A stretch of DNA of 36,166 nucleotides, from positions 1-36,166 of the IMG/VR virus record IMGVR_UViG_3300042298_000977; one strand, 5' to 3'. The translations under genes and the position numbers were made by a program. The DNA is from a virus. The notes beneath the pieces were generated by a model. That model saw only the letters and a program-made list of their open reading frames with translations. It was not told the DNA's origin and made no database searches. Shown in pieces: positions 22,323 to 31,241 of this stretch. The first letter of the stretch is position 1. Each line of letters starts with the position of its first letter.

Positions 22323-22904
22323 TTACTTACCCCCAATCTTTTTATCTGGAGCTGCAAATTCATTATAGGTTCCAAGGCCACCAATAATCGAACTGCCAAT
22401 ACCCGATACGAGACCAAGACCACTTGGAGCAGTTGGCCTAATCATCCTACCAGCAGCAGCTGCAGCATTAGCACTTTCAGCCTGTTGGAAGGTATTCTGA
22501 CTGCTGAGCAAGTAATCCTCGTTGGCATAGCCAAGATTCATGCCAAGCGTTGCCATGTCCCTGCCAAAACTTCTTTCAGCATCCTGGGCAAGGATACCAA
22601 CGGATTGACCAACCCTACCAGAAGCCAGGATGTTTCCTTGAGCTTGGAGGGCATTAGTCATAAGTTTTTGAGATTCAACTGCTGACTTATCGTATTCGTT
22701 TTTCAATTTCATCTGGTCCGCAACATAGGCGCGGTTGGCAGCCTCAGCGTTAAGTTTAATCTGGCGGTTGTAGGCCTCCTGAGAAGCCTGATACGCAGCC
22801 ATCTGTCCCGCATAAGCCTGCTGTTCGGCTTGATAAGAAGCAATAGAACCTAATCCGGAAGTAACTGCACTGACGGCAGCAATTGCGATTGCGACATCAC
22901 ACAT
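22323..22904 (-). CDS. Internal core protein, gp14-like, 193 aa
   Basis: Length and features match T7 gp14, an internal virion protein that inserts in the outer membrane at infection. A hydrophobic N-terminus, MCDVAIAIAAVSAVTSGLGS, is followed by a long Gln/Ala/Tyr helix, YAGQMAAYQASQEAYNRQIK, and a Gly/Ser-rich hydrophobic end, SGLGLVSGIGSSIIGGLGTY. The order gp13-like, gp14, gp15, gp16 is that of T7. The first 55 bases overlap the gp13-like gene. Confidence 0.85.
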   Translation of the reverse strand: MCDVAIAIAAVSAVTSGLGSIASYQAEQQAYAGQMAAYQASQEAYNRQIKLNAEAANRAYVADQMKLKNEYDKSAVESQKLMTNALQAQGNILASGRVGQSVGILAQDAERSFGRDMATLGMNLGYANEDYLLSSQNTFQQAESANAAAAAGRMIRPTAPSGLGLVSGIGSSIIGGLGTYNEFAAPDKKIGGK

Positions 22905-23392
22905 TTTGTTAACTTAGCAAATTCAACATAGGTTAAACGGTCAGGACCCACAGTGCGATACATGAGCTTCTTAAATCCAAGCATATGGAGAAGTTTCATG
23001 TGAAGCGAGTTTCGTGGATCAGCAATGTTATGAAGGACATCATAGGAAGTAATTTGATCGACCCATCGTTTTGCTTCCTTAAAAAAAAGTTTTGGATACG
23101 GACGGACATGTGGTGTGGTTAGCATCCATATGGATCCGCAATGGGCATCTGTTCTGGATACCCCCGCAATTCCGCAGAGGTCACCCTTAGGATTCAAAAA
23201 GGTAACACTGAAATCAGAAGACAAAACAGAAATGGAGAGGGCCAGGTCCATATTTGTATGACCAAGACCCTCTAGTTCTTGATGATCGTCTTCTTGAAGA
23301 TTTGATGCCACATAGAAAGCATCTTCAACAGTGGCAGGGCGAATTAAATTTACTGCCTTGTCACTCCTTTGGTTGTAAACGATCCTTGCCAT
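22850..23392 (-). CDS. gp13-like protein with acetyltransferase-type fold, 180 aa
   Basis: It occupies the T7 gene 13 slot. The sequence IRPATVEDAFYVASNLQEDD, GDLCGIAGVSRT, CGSIWMLTTPHV and a C-terminal ADPRNSLHMKLLHMLGFKKL gives the beta-strand and helix pattern of GNAT-fold proteins found in this position (the DUF2833 group). T7 gp13 is needed for proper virion assembly; whether this protein acetylates anything is unknown. The beginning overlaps the end of the gp12-like gene by 43 bases and the end overlaps the gp14-like gene. Confidence 0.8.
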   Translation of the reverse strand: MARIVYNQRSDKAVNLIRPATVEDAFYVASNLQEDDHQELEGLGHTNMDLALSISVLSSDFSVTFLNPKGDLCGIAGVSRTDAHCGSIWMLTTPHVRPYPKLFFKEAKRWVDQITSYDVLHNIADPRNSLHMKLLHMLGFKKLMYRTVGPDRLTYVEFAKLTKCVMSQSQLLPSVQLLPD

Positions 23393-26259
23393 GTTAGGCT
23401 TGTGATGGCGGTGGGGAAGGGGTAATCAGCTTTAAGCGTAATTGATACCTGATCTGCTTTAGCCATAACAGGAATCGTGTTGGCAATATTTCGAAGCATC
23501 GGAAGCGTTTGAGCTAAATAAAGATTGGCTGTAATTTGGGGAAGTTCAGCCAAATAAGAATTACGCCCATCTGCATCAACTTCTACTGTATAAGGACCTG
23601 AGTTATAACTACTAACAGTTACCCGATAAATTGTAGGAATGTTAAGGGTATCCGCACTGTTTTCGGTGGGTTTGTAGTACAACGCAGGCAACGTAGCTTC
23701 TGCTTCGTAAGTGATACCCAAAGCCCATTGATAGGAAGTTTGATTTCCTTCTAGCAATACAAAGTACTTTTGTCCAACAGGAGCAGCAGCATCGTATTGA
23801 ATAGGAAGGTTATTAACCCATCCAGGATTGATCGGATCTAGTGATACAACAGTAGCGGTGCCAGTAAATGATTCAAGTCCATCCTTAAAGCAGATCTTTG
23901 TTTCGTTAGTGCCGCTTAAATAAATGGTTTGAGGATTGTAATTATAAAAATCCAGTCGAGTATCCACATAGGTATCCTCATATAGCAAGGCCCCACTGGA
24001 AGACTCAGTAACCAAATTTACCTTACTTAGAAATGCGTTTGGCTGCTGCGTAACAATATAAAGCGATTCATCATCAAAGTTAACCAAGGAAATGTTTCCA
24101 GGTAAAACCCATTTGAACCAGCTATTCATTAACGACTTGCCTTCACTAACCAGCCAACGATACATGTAAATTGCATTCTTTTCTTGATCTGAAAGTAGAA
24201 CAAGAGTATTAGAAGTAGTGCTTCCCTTAAATGACGTAACTTTAGCAGGCAAGTACGAAGGTATAGGTTTTGTAATGTCTGCTGTTTGTGGTTTTGTAAG
24301 GGAATCAGTAATCAGAACTTCTCGAATGCTGGATGCTCGTGAGCTTTGATCCAAAATCATAAAGCTATTACCCGCATCAACCGGAGCAACCTTAATATCT
24401 TGACTGAATGTAGAAACAAGGTTAATTTCAGCGGTTGAAGGACTAAAGGCTTCAGTAGATGTTTCAAGGATATACTGTGCATTATCAGCAAACAGCATTA
24501 GTCCTCGTGGAATCTGAAGCGAATGTCTCAGTTGAATAGGCTTTTGAGATCCACAAGAAATATCGATTGGATCGCTATTGACAATGGTAATAACAGTACT
24601 AGCAAAGAAATCAAAGTAACTTCCAGCTTGACTACAAATTACATTATCATTGCTGAAGAATACCAGTCGATTCTTGAAGAAGTTAATGCCACTGATTGTT
24701 GAACCAATGAAGGTAGGATCTGGATTTGATTCAATATCGCCAACAACACGATCATTCCAATACTGACCAGCAGCCAGGTCTACAGTGCCCGTGGTTGATG
24801 CTACAGTGTTAATGGTAAAGGTATCACCAAACTCGGAACTGACAACGTTAGAGGCTGTGTAGTTACGTCCTGGACGGATAATCTCAACACCATTGATTGT
24901 GTTTGGAAAGGACGTAATAATAGTTAAACCCGCTTTGGTTGTAGTCAGCGGAGGAGCTGGAGCAAAGGCTCCATTCTGAGAAATTTGTTTGTTTCCAACC
25001 GTAATAGCATTAGGAGTAGTGGTTTCAGCAATTTGAGAACCATCTACATACCAACGATACCGAGCTGTGGGAATGCCATTAATTGTCACATACACCAACT
25101 GAACATAATCAGTTATGGAGGTGTTTGTAGACGTGGTGGTTACGGTACGAGTATAAGTACTAGTTACACGAAGACGTAGATCTGTACCAGTACCTCCACT
25201 AACCGAAAAGCTTTCTCCAACTTGATACTTACCAAAAGAATTATTGGTAATCGATATTGTTTGAGGAACACCAGTCAGTGTGGCTGTTGGGGTAACAGCT
25301 GTTTGGTTTAGATTACGATAAGTAAAAGATCCATCAGCTTCACGAATAATAGCATGAGGCATGGTGGTACCATCAAACCGAAGAGGCACATTATAACCAA
25401 TGGTCTCTTTCCAAGAACCCGAGCCATAAGCACCTCCACCATCTGTGGTAAATTTTACATAGTAATCATCACCATTGGAGTTAACATCTCCAGCAACTTT
25501 AATAATTGCTCCATTTTTGAATTGCTGAGGAAGACTAGCAATCGATGGCACTTCTCCTTTGAAAGCCTCTAATGCATTTCCAGTGGCACCACCAGAAGCC
25601 TTAATTGTAAAATCTGCTCCAGTGTTCTTAACAATGTAAATAGCATTGCCAACTGCTGTAGCTGTAAAAATACCCCCAGCATTAATAGACGCAGTTAGAC
25701 TTGTAAGTACGTCATTTAACCTATTACTTGTTGAAGAACTGGTAATAGTATAAGTAGAGGCATCTAGAGTAATGGTATAGGTAAGATCACCACCAACTGC
25801 ATTAACTAGAGCAAATGCAAAATAAGTCTGAGCAGCACTTGTTGCCGCTGCCATTTGGGTAACTACTGTTTTGTTCAGAACAAAATAATAGTCATTAATC
25901 TGTAGCAGTGCCAGATCAGCTGAATCGGAATGCGTTGCGTAAGTTGTAGCACTGGCAGCTGGAGTATTGATTGTTTTTGGAACACCAGATTCAGCATCCC
26001 AAATTTTCAATACTCCAGCTTTTGAAAACTGAATAATGTAACGCTCTTGATCATCACGGATAGCCATGAACCAAGTGCCATTTGCTGCGGCTCCACTCAG
26101 CTTTCCAATACCCTTTAGACCAGGACGTTTGATTAGTCCAAAGGCGGGGTCTGGAAAGTAATTAGTACAAGACCTAAGCTGCCCAGCAAGCTTAAATGCA
26201 TCTGCTTGTTGAGAAACCCCACCAATTAGGTTAGGAATTTTCTGAGAAATAGTAGCCAT
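23350..26259 (-). CDS. Tail tubular protein B (gp12-like nozzle), 969 aa
   Basis: The start, MATISQKIPNLIGGVSQQAD, with FPDPAFGLIKRPGLKG shortly after, is typical of the T7 gp12 nozzle family, and the length is somewhat above T7 gp12 (about 794). The middle has GNDTFTIN-type beta repeats and the conserved GINFFKNRLVFFSNDNVICS and IDISCGSQKPIQLRHSLQIP. It forms the hexameric tail nozzle that carries the fibres. It is joined to the tail tubular A gene through TAATG, and its 3' end overlaps the gp13-like gene. Confidence 0.95.
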   Translation of the reverse strand: MATISQKIPNLIGGVSQQADAFKLAGQLRSCTNYFPDPAFGLIKRPGLKGIGKLSGAAANGTWFMAIRDDQERYIIQFSKAGVLKIWDAESGVPKTINTPAASATTYATHSDSADLALLQINDYYFVLNKTVVTQMAAATSAAQTYFAFALVNAVGGDLTYTITLDASTYTITSSSTSNRLNDVLTSLTASINAGGIFTATAVGNAIYIVKNTGADFTIKASGGATGNALEAFKGEVPSIASLPQQFKNGAIIKVAGDVNSNGDDYYVKFTTDGGGAYGSGSWKETIGYNVPLRFDGTTMPHAIIREADGSFTYRNLNQTAVTPTATLTGVPQTISITNNSFGKYQVGESFSVSGGTGTDLRLRVTSTYTRTVTTTSTNTSITDYVQLVYVTINGIPTARYRWYVDGSQIAETTTPNAITVGNKQISQNGAFAPAPPLTTTKAGLTIITSFPNTINGVEIIRPGRNYTASNVVSSEFGDTFTINTVASTTGTVDLAAGQYWNDRVVGDIESNPDPTFIGSTISGINFFKNRLVFFSNDNVICSQAGSYFDFFASTVITIVNSDPIDISCGSQKPIQLRHSLQIPRGLMLFADNAQYILETSTEAFSPSTAEINLVSTFSQDIKVAPVDAGNSFMILDQSSRASSIREVLITDSLTKPQTADITKPIPSYLPAKVTSFKGSTTSNTLVLLSDQEKNAIYMYRWLVSEGKSLMNSWFKWVLPGNISLVNFDDESLYIVTQQPNAFLSKVNLVTESSSGALLYEDTYVDTRLDFYNYNPQTIYLSGTNETKICFKDGLESFTGTATVVSLDPINPGWVNNLPIQYDAAAPVGQKYFVLLEGNQTSYQWALGITYEAEATLPALYYKPTENSADTLNIPTIYRVTVSSYNSGPYTVEVDADGRNSYLAELPQITANLYLAQTLPMLRNIANTIPVMAKADQVSITLKADYPFPTAITSLTWQGSFTTKGVTRQ

Positions 26260-26873
26260 TAGCGTGCCAATGCTCGGTATGGTGTGAATGAAATGTAATA
26301 GTTTTGACCAGTTTCAATTCCAAAGATGTTGGCTTCGGAGGTCTGCGTATCATAAGACAAACAGTTGGCTCTGGCCATCCCCTCATCTGATTCAAAGATC
26401 TTAAATTTCACTGCATCAATATCGCCTGCCACACGATCATAGAAGATACGAGTAGCCTTGATGGTGATGTAATCCTTAAAGATTTGTGGAAGATCCTCAA
26501 AGTTGAATGCCCAGATCACATCACAGTAAATTGTGGTGTTAGCGGGAAAGGTGTAGGTGTGATTGATTTTATCGTAAAGCCGGCCTTGGCGCAATACGGT
26601 CTGGTATTTTTGTACATTAGCAATCTTGTTATCTGCAATTTGCAGAATAGTATTTGGCACATAGATGTTGCCGTTCACATCAGAGATGAATGGATACTTG
26701 TATTCAGTATTGAAGTTCCACCCTTCTCCTTGAACAGAACGGTTAGCATCATCAAGAATGCTAAGTGCCGCAGCCACTTCAGGATTAAACGAATCAAGAG
26801 AAGTCACCGGAGCCTGTCCGATGCCAGTAAGCATTTGATTGACAGCTTCAAGCTGTGTGGTAGCAAAAGTCAT
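26259..26873 (-). CDS. Tail tubular protein A (gp11-like gatekeeper), 204 aa
   Basis: The protein is close to T7 gp11 in length (196) and pattern: LEAVNQMLTGIGQAPVTSLD, VQGEGWNFNTEYKYPF, then IWAFNFEDLPQIFKDYITIK and ATRIFYDRVAG. Twelve copies bridge the portal and nozzle in the T7 virion. It is the first gene after the terminator that follows the capsid gene, and it couples with the nozzle gene by TAATG. Confidence 0.95.
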   Translation of the reverse strand: MTFATTQLEAVNQMLTGIGQAPVTSLDSFNPEVAAALSILDDANRSVQGEGWNFNTEYKYPFISDVNGNIYVPNTILQIADNKIANVQKYQTVLRQGRLYDKINHTYTFPANTTIYCDVIWAFNFEDLPQIFKDYITIKATRIFYDRVAGDIDAVKFKIFESDEGMARANCLSYDTQTSEANIFGIETGQNYYISFTPYRALAR

Positions 26874-26890
26874 TGGACAGACACGGGTAT

Positions 26891-26921
26891 AAAAAAAAGG
26901 AGGCCCCCGTAGAGACCTCCT
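26891..26921 (-). terminator. Rho-independent terminator after the capsid gene
   Basis: On the minus strand AGGAGGTCTC pairs with GGGGCCTCCT (10 bp, two G-U) around TACG and is followed directly by eight T residues. It lies between the capsid gene (stop at 26956) and the tail tubular A gene (start 26873). T7 has its main late terminator in the same place, just after gene 10, where it sets higher expression of capsid protein than of downstream genes. Confidence 0.93.
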
Positions 26922-26955
26922 AACTTGTTCCTAATAATCTCCAAATTAGGAGTTA

Positions 26956-27954
26956 TCAGACGTTGCGGAATGCACCGGCACAGGACACACGCACGGGACC
27001 AGCACCATAGGCCAGCTTACCGACGATCACGTCGCCTTGGTAGATGACCTTGGTGTCGGCACCAGTGGTCTGGACCGAAGGACCGATCGCCTCGACAACG
27101 CCAGCAGCGTCACGATGGAAGATCAGACCACAGCTGTTGGTGAAGTTCGAAGCAATACCGTAGTTGTTGTTCTCACCGGTCACAGCAGCAGCGTCGATGG
27201 CGGTACCAGCAGCCGAACCATACTTACCCAGGAAGGGGATGTTGTTCGACTTGTAGATGCGGATACCAGCGATCTCATAGAGACCTTCGCCGCTGTTCAG
27301 GTTGCCCTGGCTGTTACCATACTCACGATTGAGGATGTTGGTATCAACCTGGCTGATCAGGGCGTAGTACTGACGAGGAGCCAGCACGGCCACACGACCA
27401 TCCTTAGGAGCAGCGATCTCATCCAGGCGAGCAGCGGCTTCAAAGAAACCATCCACGAGGGCCTGAGCATCATACTCCTTGTTGGCACCCAGGTTAACCT
27501 GGAAGCCACCGGGTTCGCCGGTCACAGCAGCACTCAGGCCCGAAGCACGGTCCAGAACGCGGAAGATACGACGGTCATAGAATTCAGCCAGGCTCTGGCC
27601 GATCTGACGGGCGATGGGGCCACGGATGTCATACTGAGACAGGGTCTCGTTCAGATCATACACAAACGCGCTGGCGACCAGCAGGTCATCCATTGCGATG
27701 GTGGTCTCAGCCACAGGAGGGTTGCCAGAACCGAGGATAGCGGTGCCGGGGGTGTGGTAACCAGCCGAAATGCGACCGGTGTGAATGAATTGGGCTTCCT
27801 TGCCGTTACGCAGGGTACGGTTCTGAACCAGACCTTTTGCAATCGTAGCATTACGGAAGGCTTCATACACCTCACCCGTAAAGAGTTTCAGAAAAAGAGC
27901 TTTAGTATCGCCGGCCTTATTGGCCTGGCCGAGTTGGGTAAGAGTTGCAGTCAT
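26956..27954 (-). CDS. Major capsid protein (T7 gp10-like), 332 aa
   Basis: The order scaffold, capsid, terminator, tail tube and the sequence match the T7-like HK97-fold capsid protein: ALFLKLFTGEVYEAFRNATI, GKEAQFIHTGRISAGYHTPG, then AMDDLLVASAFVYDLNETLS and LAEFYDRRIFRVLDRASG. Length equals the usual 330-345 residues. No slippery site or second frame was noticed near the end, so a T7-type minor frameshift form is not evident. The intervening gap (27955-28003) has palindromes that could control this gene. Confidence 0.96.
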   Translation of the reverse strand: MTATLTQLGQANKAGDTKALFLKLFTGEVYEAFRNATIAKGLVQNRTLRNGKEAQFIHTGRISAGYHTPGTAILGSGNPPVAETTIAMDDLLVASAFVYDLNETLSQYDIRGPIARQIGQSLAEFYDRRIFRVLDRASGLSAAVTGEPGGFQVNLGANKEYDAQALVDGFFEAAARLDEIAAPKDGRVAVLAPRQYYALISQVDTNILNREYGNSQGNLNSGEGLYEIAGIRIYKSNNIPFLGKYGSAAGTAIDAAAVTGENNNYGIASNFTNSCGLIFHRDAAGVVEAIGPSVQTTGADTKVIYQGDVIVGKLAYGAGPVRVSCAGAFRNV

Positions 27955-28094
27955 TGTCTTTTAAGAAAATAAAGTTGATATAACGTTTCCAAGTACTTGG
28001 GTTTTATCCGGATTCGAAGTATTCAGTTTTTTGGGTAATACGTCCGTTGTATTGGGTATCCAGCGCACCGGGCCAATACTCCAGTTCGAACTGG
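27955..28094. repeat. Inverted repeats upstream of the capsid gene
   Basis: Two perfect uninterrupted palindromes occur upstream of the capsid start: CCAAGTACTTGG (27989-28000, in the gap) and CCAGTTCGAACTGG (28081-28094). Between them, CCAATAC-type arms on the minus strand form a third inverted pair (GTATTGG with CCAATAC, about 28050-28080). No T7-like promoter is evident. Regulatory binding or transcript processing ahead of the most highly expressed gene is possible. Part of this region may also code. Confidence 0.5.
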
Positions 28095-28270
28095 GTTTTT
28101 AACGAGGTTATCCCATCCTCAAGGGGGAAAGTCGGGAATCGAACCCAAGCGAAGCACACCATGCCAATCCCAGCGACCCCCAGACATAGTTGGGGGCGGT
28201 ATTTAGTTGTCCGCGCCGAAGGGCAGCGGGACGGTTCACCATCCACCGGGGAATCCAATCCGGTGTACAT
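28004..28270 (-). CDS. Possible small protein between scaffold and capsid genes, 88 aa
   Basis: An uninterrupted frame runs from directly after the scaffold stop to 28004. From the ATG at 28270 it reads MYTGLDSPVDGEPSR, later LCLGVAGIGMVCFAWVRF and ends with FELEYWPGALDTQYNGRITQ and KTEYFESG. The last half looks like ordinary protein, and the frame fills the gap neatly. A TTG at 28300, 4 bases after the scaffold stop, would extend it by 10 residues. Against it: the DNA carries several inverted repeats and a tRNA-like T-arm sequence, and I know no equivalent gene in T7. Confidence 0.5.
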   Translation of the reverse strand: MYTGLDSPVDGEPSRCPSARTTKYRPQLCLGVAGIGMVCFAWVRFPTFPLEDGITSLKTQFELEYWPGALDTQYNGRITQKTEYFESG

Positions 28271-28304
28271 TCGCCGTTTTAATGCCACGGACGCGGGCAA
28301 TTAG

Positions 28305-29165
28305 TCAAAGCAAATCGCCAGAAGCGGCAAGCTTTGTTTCTACATCCAGCCGATAGGCAGGATCATTACGATAGCGAGGATCAGAAATGGCTTGAGCCAG
28401 TTCGGCTTGTGAACGGAACCCCTTAACGGAATTTCGCACATTCTTGCCAGAGACCTGTTGTCCTTCGAATCCCACGGAATCTTTATACTTTTGGTTAAGA
28501 GCCTGAACAGCAAAAAAGATTGCATCCTTATTTCCACTGTTAACTACGTTGTCATACGCAGCAACTTCAGTGGGGGAAAGATTATCCGCTGCCCAAGCAA
28601 GTGTTTGATTGTAAGAATCAGTACCGCCAACAGAATCAACAATCGATTTAGCATCAGCATCTGTTAAGACCTGAGGTGCTACTGTTGGCGAGTTTCTGAC
28701 ATTATTTAGGTATGCCTCGACAAGTTTCTCCGAAGGCATCTCCTTAAGCTTTTGAATGGTTTCAGGCTTAAGTTGATTGTTGTTAGAATAATACTCTTCA
28801 GAAGCAGACTTGAGAAATTCAGCTTCTTCAGAAACAGCAACCTCTTCTTCCTGATCTTCCTCTTCATTTTCTGATGACTCCTCTTCATTGGATTCTTCTT
28901 CCACGGGAGGATCATTACTCTCTTTCTGTCCAAGTTTCTTTTCCAGCTCTTTATAAGCCTTTTCAAGATCCTCAGCAGATTTGAACTTACCAGCATAACG
29001 CAGTTCTGATTCAGCGTCCTCGCGGGCCTGATCATATTTACGTTGCTCTCGTTCTTCTTCTTGCTCAATTAGTTTTTCACCAATCTCTGCAAGGCGAGCT
29101 TCTTCGGTAAGACGACTTTCTTTGGCGTCGAGATCATCAGTCGAGTCAAAGGTGTTTTCTTGCAT
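28305..29165 (-). CDS. Capsid assembly scaffold protein (gp9-like), 286 aa
   Basis: It is directly before the capsid gene and has the expected traits: very acidic, helical, with a Glu run (EEESNEEESSENEEEDQEEE, about 90-115) and an N-terminal coiled coil, LTEEARLAEIGEKLIEQEEE. The C-terminus, RSQAELAQAISDPRYRNDPA YRLDV, is a conserved cap thought to touch the capsid protein in this family. The protein shapes the prohead and leaves before DNA packaging. The start couples by TAATG with the 91-aa gene. Confidence 0.92.
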   Translation of the reverse strand: MQENTFDSTDDLDAKESRLTEEARLAEIGEKLIEQEEEREQRKYDQAREDAESELRYAGKFKSAEDLEKAYKELEKKLGQKESNDPPVEEESNEEESSENEEEDQEEEVAVSEEAEFLKSASEEYYSNNNQLKPETIQKLKEMPSEKLVEAYLNNVRNSPTVAPQVLTDADAKSIVDSVGGTDSYNQTLAWAADNLSPTEVAAYDNVVNSGNKDAIFFAVQALNQKYKDSVGFEGQQVSGKNVRNSVKGFRSQAELAQAISDPRYRNDPAYRLDVETKLAASGDLL

Positions 29166-29440
29166 TAGTGATAGACGCCAGTAACGACGCCAAAGGTGGG
29201 TTGAGTGATTTTAGGACCGTGGCTTCCAACCAAAGGCCGAGATTTGTTGGCTCGTACCTTTGGCTTGCCAGCGTATTTGTTTCGTGTATTCAATTCAATT
29301 GCCTCATCGGCAACCTCGTATTCTTCAGGATTAAGGTCCTGGGGCTCCTGGGGTAGGCGCTGGCGCTGGAGGTTGTTGAGGCTGTCCTCCTGGAAGGATT
29401 CCTGTTCCTCCAAGGTTTTGGAGCGTCTGTTGGATGCCAT
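29165..29440 (-). CDS. Small polar protein between portal and scaffold, 91 aa
   Basis: The sequence has MASNRRSKTLEEQESFQEDS, NLQRQRLPQEPQDLNPEEYE, then KVRANKSRPLVGSHGPKITQ and ends GVVTGVYH. It is highly polar and probably disordered at the start. Only one start codon (29440) is available, so the first 37 codons overlap the Pro/Gln-rich end of the portal gene in another frame, about 110 bases. Its stop overlaps the scaffold start (TAATG). No family is recognised; a minor head-assembly role is inferred from position. Confidence 0.7.
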   Translation of the reverse strand: MASNRRSKTLEEQESFQEDSLNNLQRQRLPQEPQDLNPEEYEVADEAIELNTRNKYAGKPKVRANKSRPLVGSHGPKITQPTFGVVTGVYH

Positions 29441-31016
29441 CGAGTGCTTGAGGGTTTTTACTAGGATCCATCAACGGAGAGCCAGCAAATTGGCCAGCCT
29501 GTTCCGTCAAGGATTGAAGAGCCTGCTGACGTTGCATTTGCTGCATTTCAGCATTCTGTTGTTCTTGAGTCTTGACCAGATTCAGGATATCAATACCTTG
29601 GGCCGCAGCAAGACGCTTAACGGCTTCGTCAGGATTGATAAACTTCATCATGATCTCAGGCCCAAGAGACTGGGACACAGTCTGAAGGAACATCATAAGA
29701 GATTCCCTGTCTTGACCACGACCCACACCTTCTAGGCCAGCAACAACGGTAGGAAATACAATTCCTTTGGGAAGTTTAGGAACTTCACCACTACGTTGAA
29801 GTACGGACAGCTTACGATTCAAGTATGGACGCAAGAGTTCTACGGTTAGGTTACCGTAAATACCACCCAACTGTTCATTGAGTTCTTGTTGAGTAGCACG
29901 AATCTCTTCAGCAGTTGTGCGCTCACTTTGCCTCACAGTAAGAATGAGGAATGCTTCACTCAGCCTTTGATTTAGCTGGGTGATCATTTGGTAAGCGGTG
30001 GCAAAGTCTGCCTGCTTTTGAACCTGAACCGCAACAACATCGCCTTCGCGGCCCTGAATGATTGCCCCGTTTCCAGCCTTTGCCAGAAGAGAAGGCTTGA
30101 CGGTAGCAGAAGGAGATACCAAAAAGACCACCTTAGCAGCAGCAGCGGAACCTTCCACCATTGCTTGCATAAGTCCCTCAAGAGACTTAAGATCGCCAAG
30201 GTATTCTTCAATACGTCCACGACCATAGTCCTCACCATCAACAACGTTGAAACGTAGGGGAAGCCAAGGAGTAATCTCTTTGGGGGCTTTACTGAGGCTA
30301 TTAGGAACTACTTCCCCATCAACCTCTTGCTTCCAAACCCATTGATTGTTGATCAGTTTAGCCCATGTATACACAACGGCTTCACCTTCACCAACAGAAA
30401 TATCAGCCACTGCGGCTGTTCCGCTGGTATCATCAACAGCATTGACGTTCTTTTTATCAGAGGTTTGAAGCTCTTTGGGAAGGAACTGACGATCAACTGC
30501 TTCAACAGTGATAATCTCAATGGGTTGTCCTTCCCCATCTCTTACAGCAACATAACGATCCAAAGGATACAGTTTAATACCCTTTGAACCCATGAACACT
30601 AGAGCATTACCAGTGACAATAAGATGCTTCATCGCTTGATGAAGAATCACTCTGTCTTGGGATTCAGCAATTGATTGCATAACAACCCGCTCCATCTTAG
30701 CCAAACTAAGATCAATTTCGGAGCGAACTTTTGCATTAATTTCTGGATTACTGGTCAGCTTTCCATCGTTAATCTGAAGCTTAAAGAATGTCGTGTTCAC
30801 AGGGAACAGACTAAGCATCAGTTTAGAAGCCATCACATTGACTCCCTTTGCCCCAACGGATTGCCATGGAGTAGGAAGTTTTTGGCCATTCATTGATCCA
30901 GTAGGGGTCAACAAATGTGGAATACTAAGAGCAGCACAGTCTCTAGCGGTATCAAGGAAGATCGTTCTGTCGCTAGATAACCTTGCATATCTGGAAGCGG
31001 CAGTCTGATTTTCCAT
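29331..31016 (-). CDS. Portal protein (T7 gp8-like head-tail connector), 561 aa
   Basis: From the ATG at 31016 the protein begins MENQTAASRYARLSSDRTIF and continues LTPTGSMNGQKLPTPWQSVG, VNVMASKLMLSLFPVNTTFF, and later YGRGRIEEYLGDLKSLEGLM, the strongly conserved connector segment. The length is close to T7 gp8 (536), plus a low-complexity tail ending QPQQPPAPAPTPGAPGP. Twelve copies form the ring through which DNA is packaged. The frame extends upstream to 31088, but those 24 residues mirror the previous gene, and 31016 sits one base after its stop codon. Confidence 0.96.
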   Translation of the reverse strand: MENQTAASRYARLSSDRTIFLDTARDCAALSIPHLLTPTGSMNGQKLPTPWQSVGAKGVNVMASKLMLSLFPVNTTFFKLQINDGKLTSNPEINAKVRSEIDLSLAKMERVVMQSIAESQDRVILHQAMKHLIVTGNALVFMGSKGIKLYPLDRYVAVRDGEGQPIEIITVEAVDRQFLPKELQTSDKKNVNAVDDTSGTAAVADISVGEGEAVVYTWAKLINNQWVWKQEVDGEVVPNSLSKAPKEITPWLPLRFNVVDGEDYGRGRIEEYLGDLKSLEGLMQAMVEGSAAAAKVVFLVSPSATVKPSLLAKAGNGAIIQGREGDVVAVQVQKQADFATAYQMITQLNQRLSEAFLILTVRQSERTTAEEIRATQQELNEQLGGIYGNLTVELLRPYLNRKLSVLQRSGEVPKLPKGIVFPTVVAGLEGVGRGQDRESLMMFLQTVSQSLGPEIMMKFINPDEAVKRLAAAQGIDILNLVKTQEQQNAEMQQMQRQQALQSLTEQAGQFAGSPLMDPSKNPQALDGIQQTLQNLGGTGILPGGQPQQPPAPAPTPGAPGP

Positions 31017-31017
31017 G

Positions 31018-31239
31018 TTATTTACCGATGTTAAGTCCAGTCTGAGACCCACCACCAATGCTGAGAGGAATAGCAAGGCGAGAAGCACCTTGACCTGCCT
31101 GACGGGAAGCAGCTCTTAAAGATCGAACAGGAGAAACTTTGGTGGGAGTTTTGCCAGTCATTACTGGTTCTGGAGGAGTAGGAGGCGTAGGCGGCTGCGA
31201 GGGCGGCGGCGCTGAAGCACTAGGAGCACCAAGACACAT
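31018..31239 (-). CDS. Small proline-rich protein ahead of portal, 73 aa
   Basis: The protein starts MCLGAPSASAPPPSQPPTPP and ends with SRLAIPLSIGGGSQTGLNIGK. A short Pro-rich leader with a conserved 'P......G.GLNIGK' ending just before the portal gene is something I recognise from cyanopodovirus genomes. No function is known. The Cys at position 2 and Gly/Ser-rich body do not suggest an enzyme. Its stop lies one base before the portal start region. Confidence 0.78.
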   Translation of the reverse strand: MCLGAPSASAPPPSQPPTPPTPPEPVMTGKTPTKVSPVRSLRAASRQAGQGASRLAIPLSIGGGSQTGLNIGK

Positions 31240-31241
31240 GA

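Noticed and set aside
27037-27972. Plus-strand frame of 311 codons opposite the major capsid gene
   Set aside because: It is a shadow of a strongly biased, highly expressed gene; the start and composition give no support.
28120-28200. tRNA-like T-arm (GGGTTCGATTCCCGA on the minus strand) between scaffold and capsid genes
   Set aside because: The T-stem and loop fit, but the following CTTTCCC has no matching GGGAAAG acceptor strand at the right distance and no anticodon arm could be drawn, so it is probably chance or a relic.
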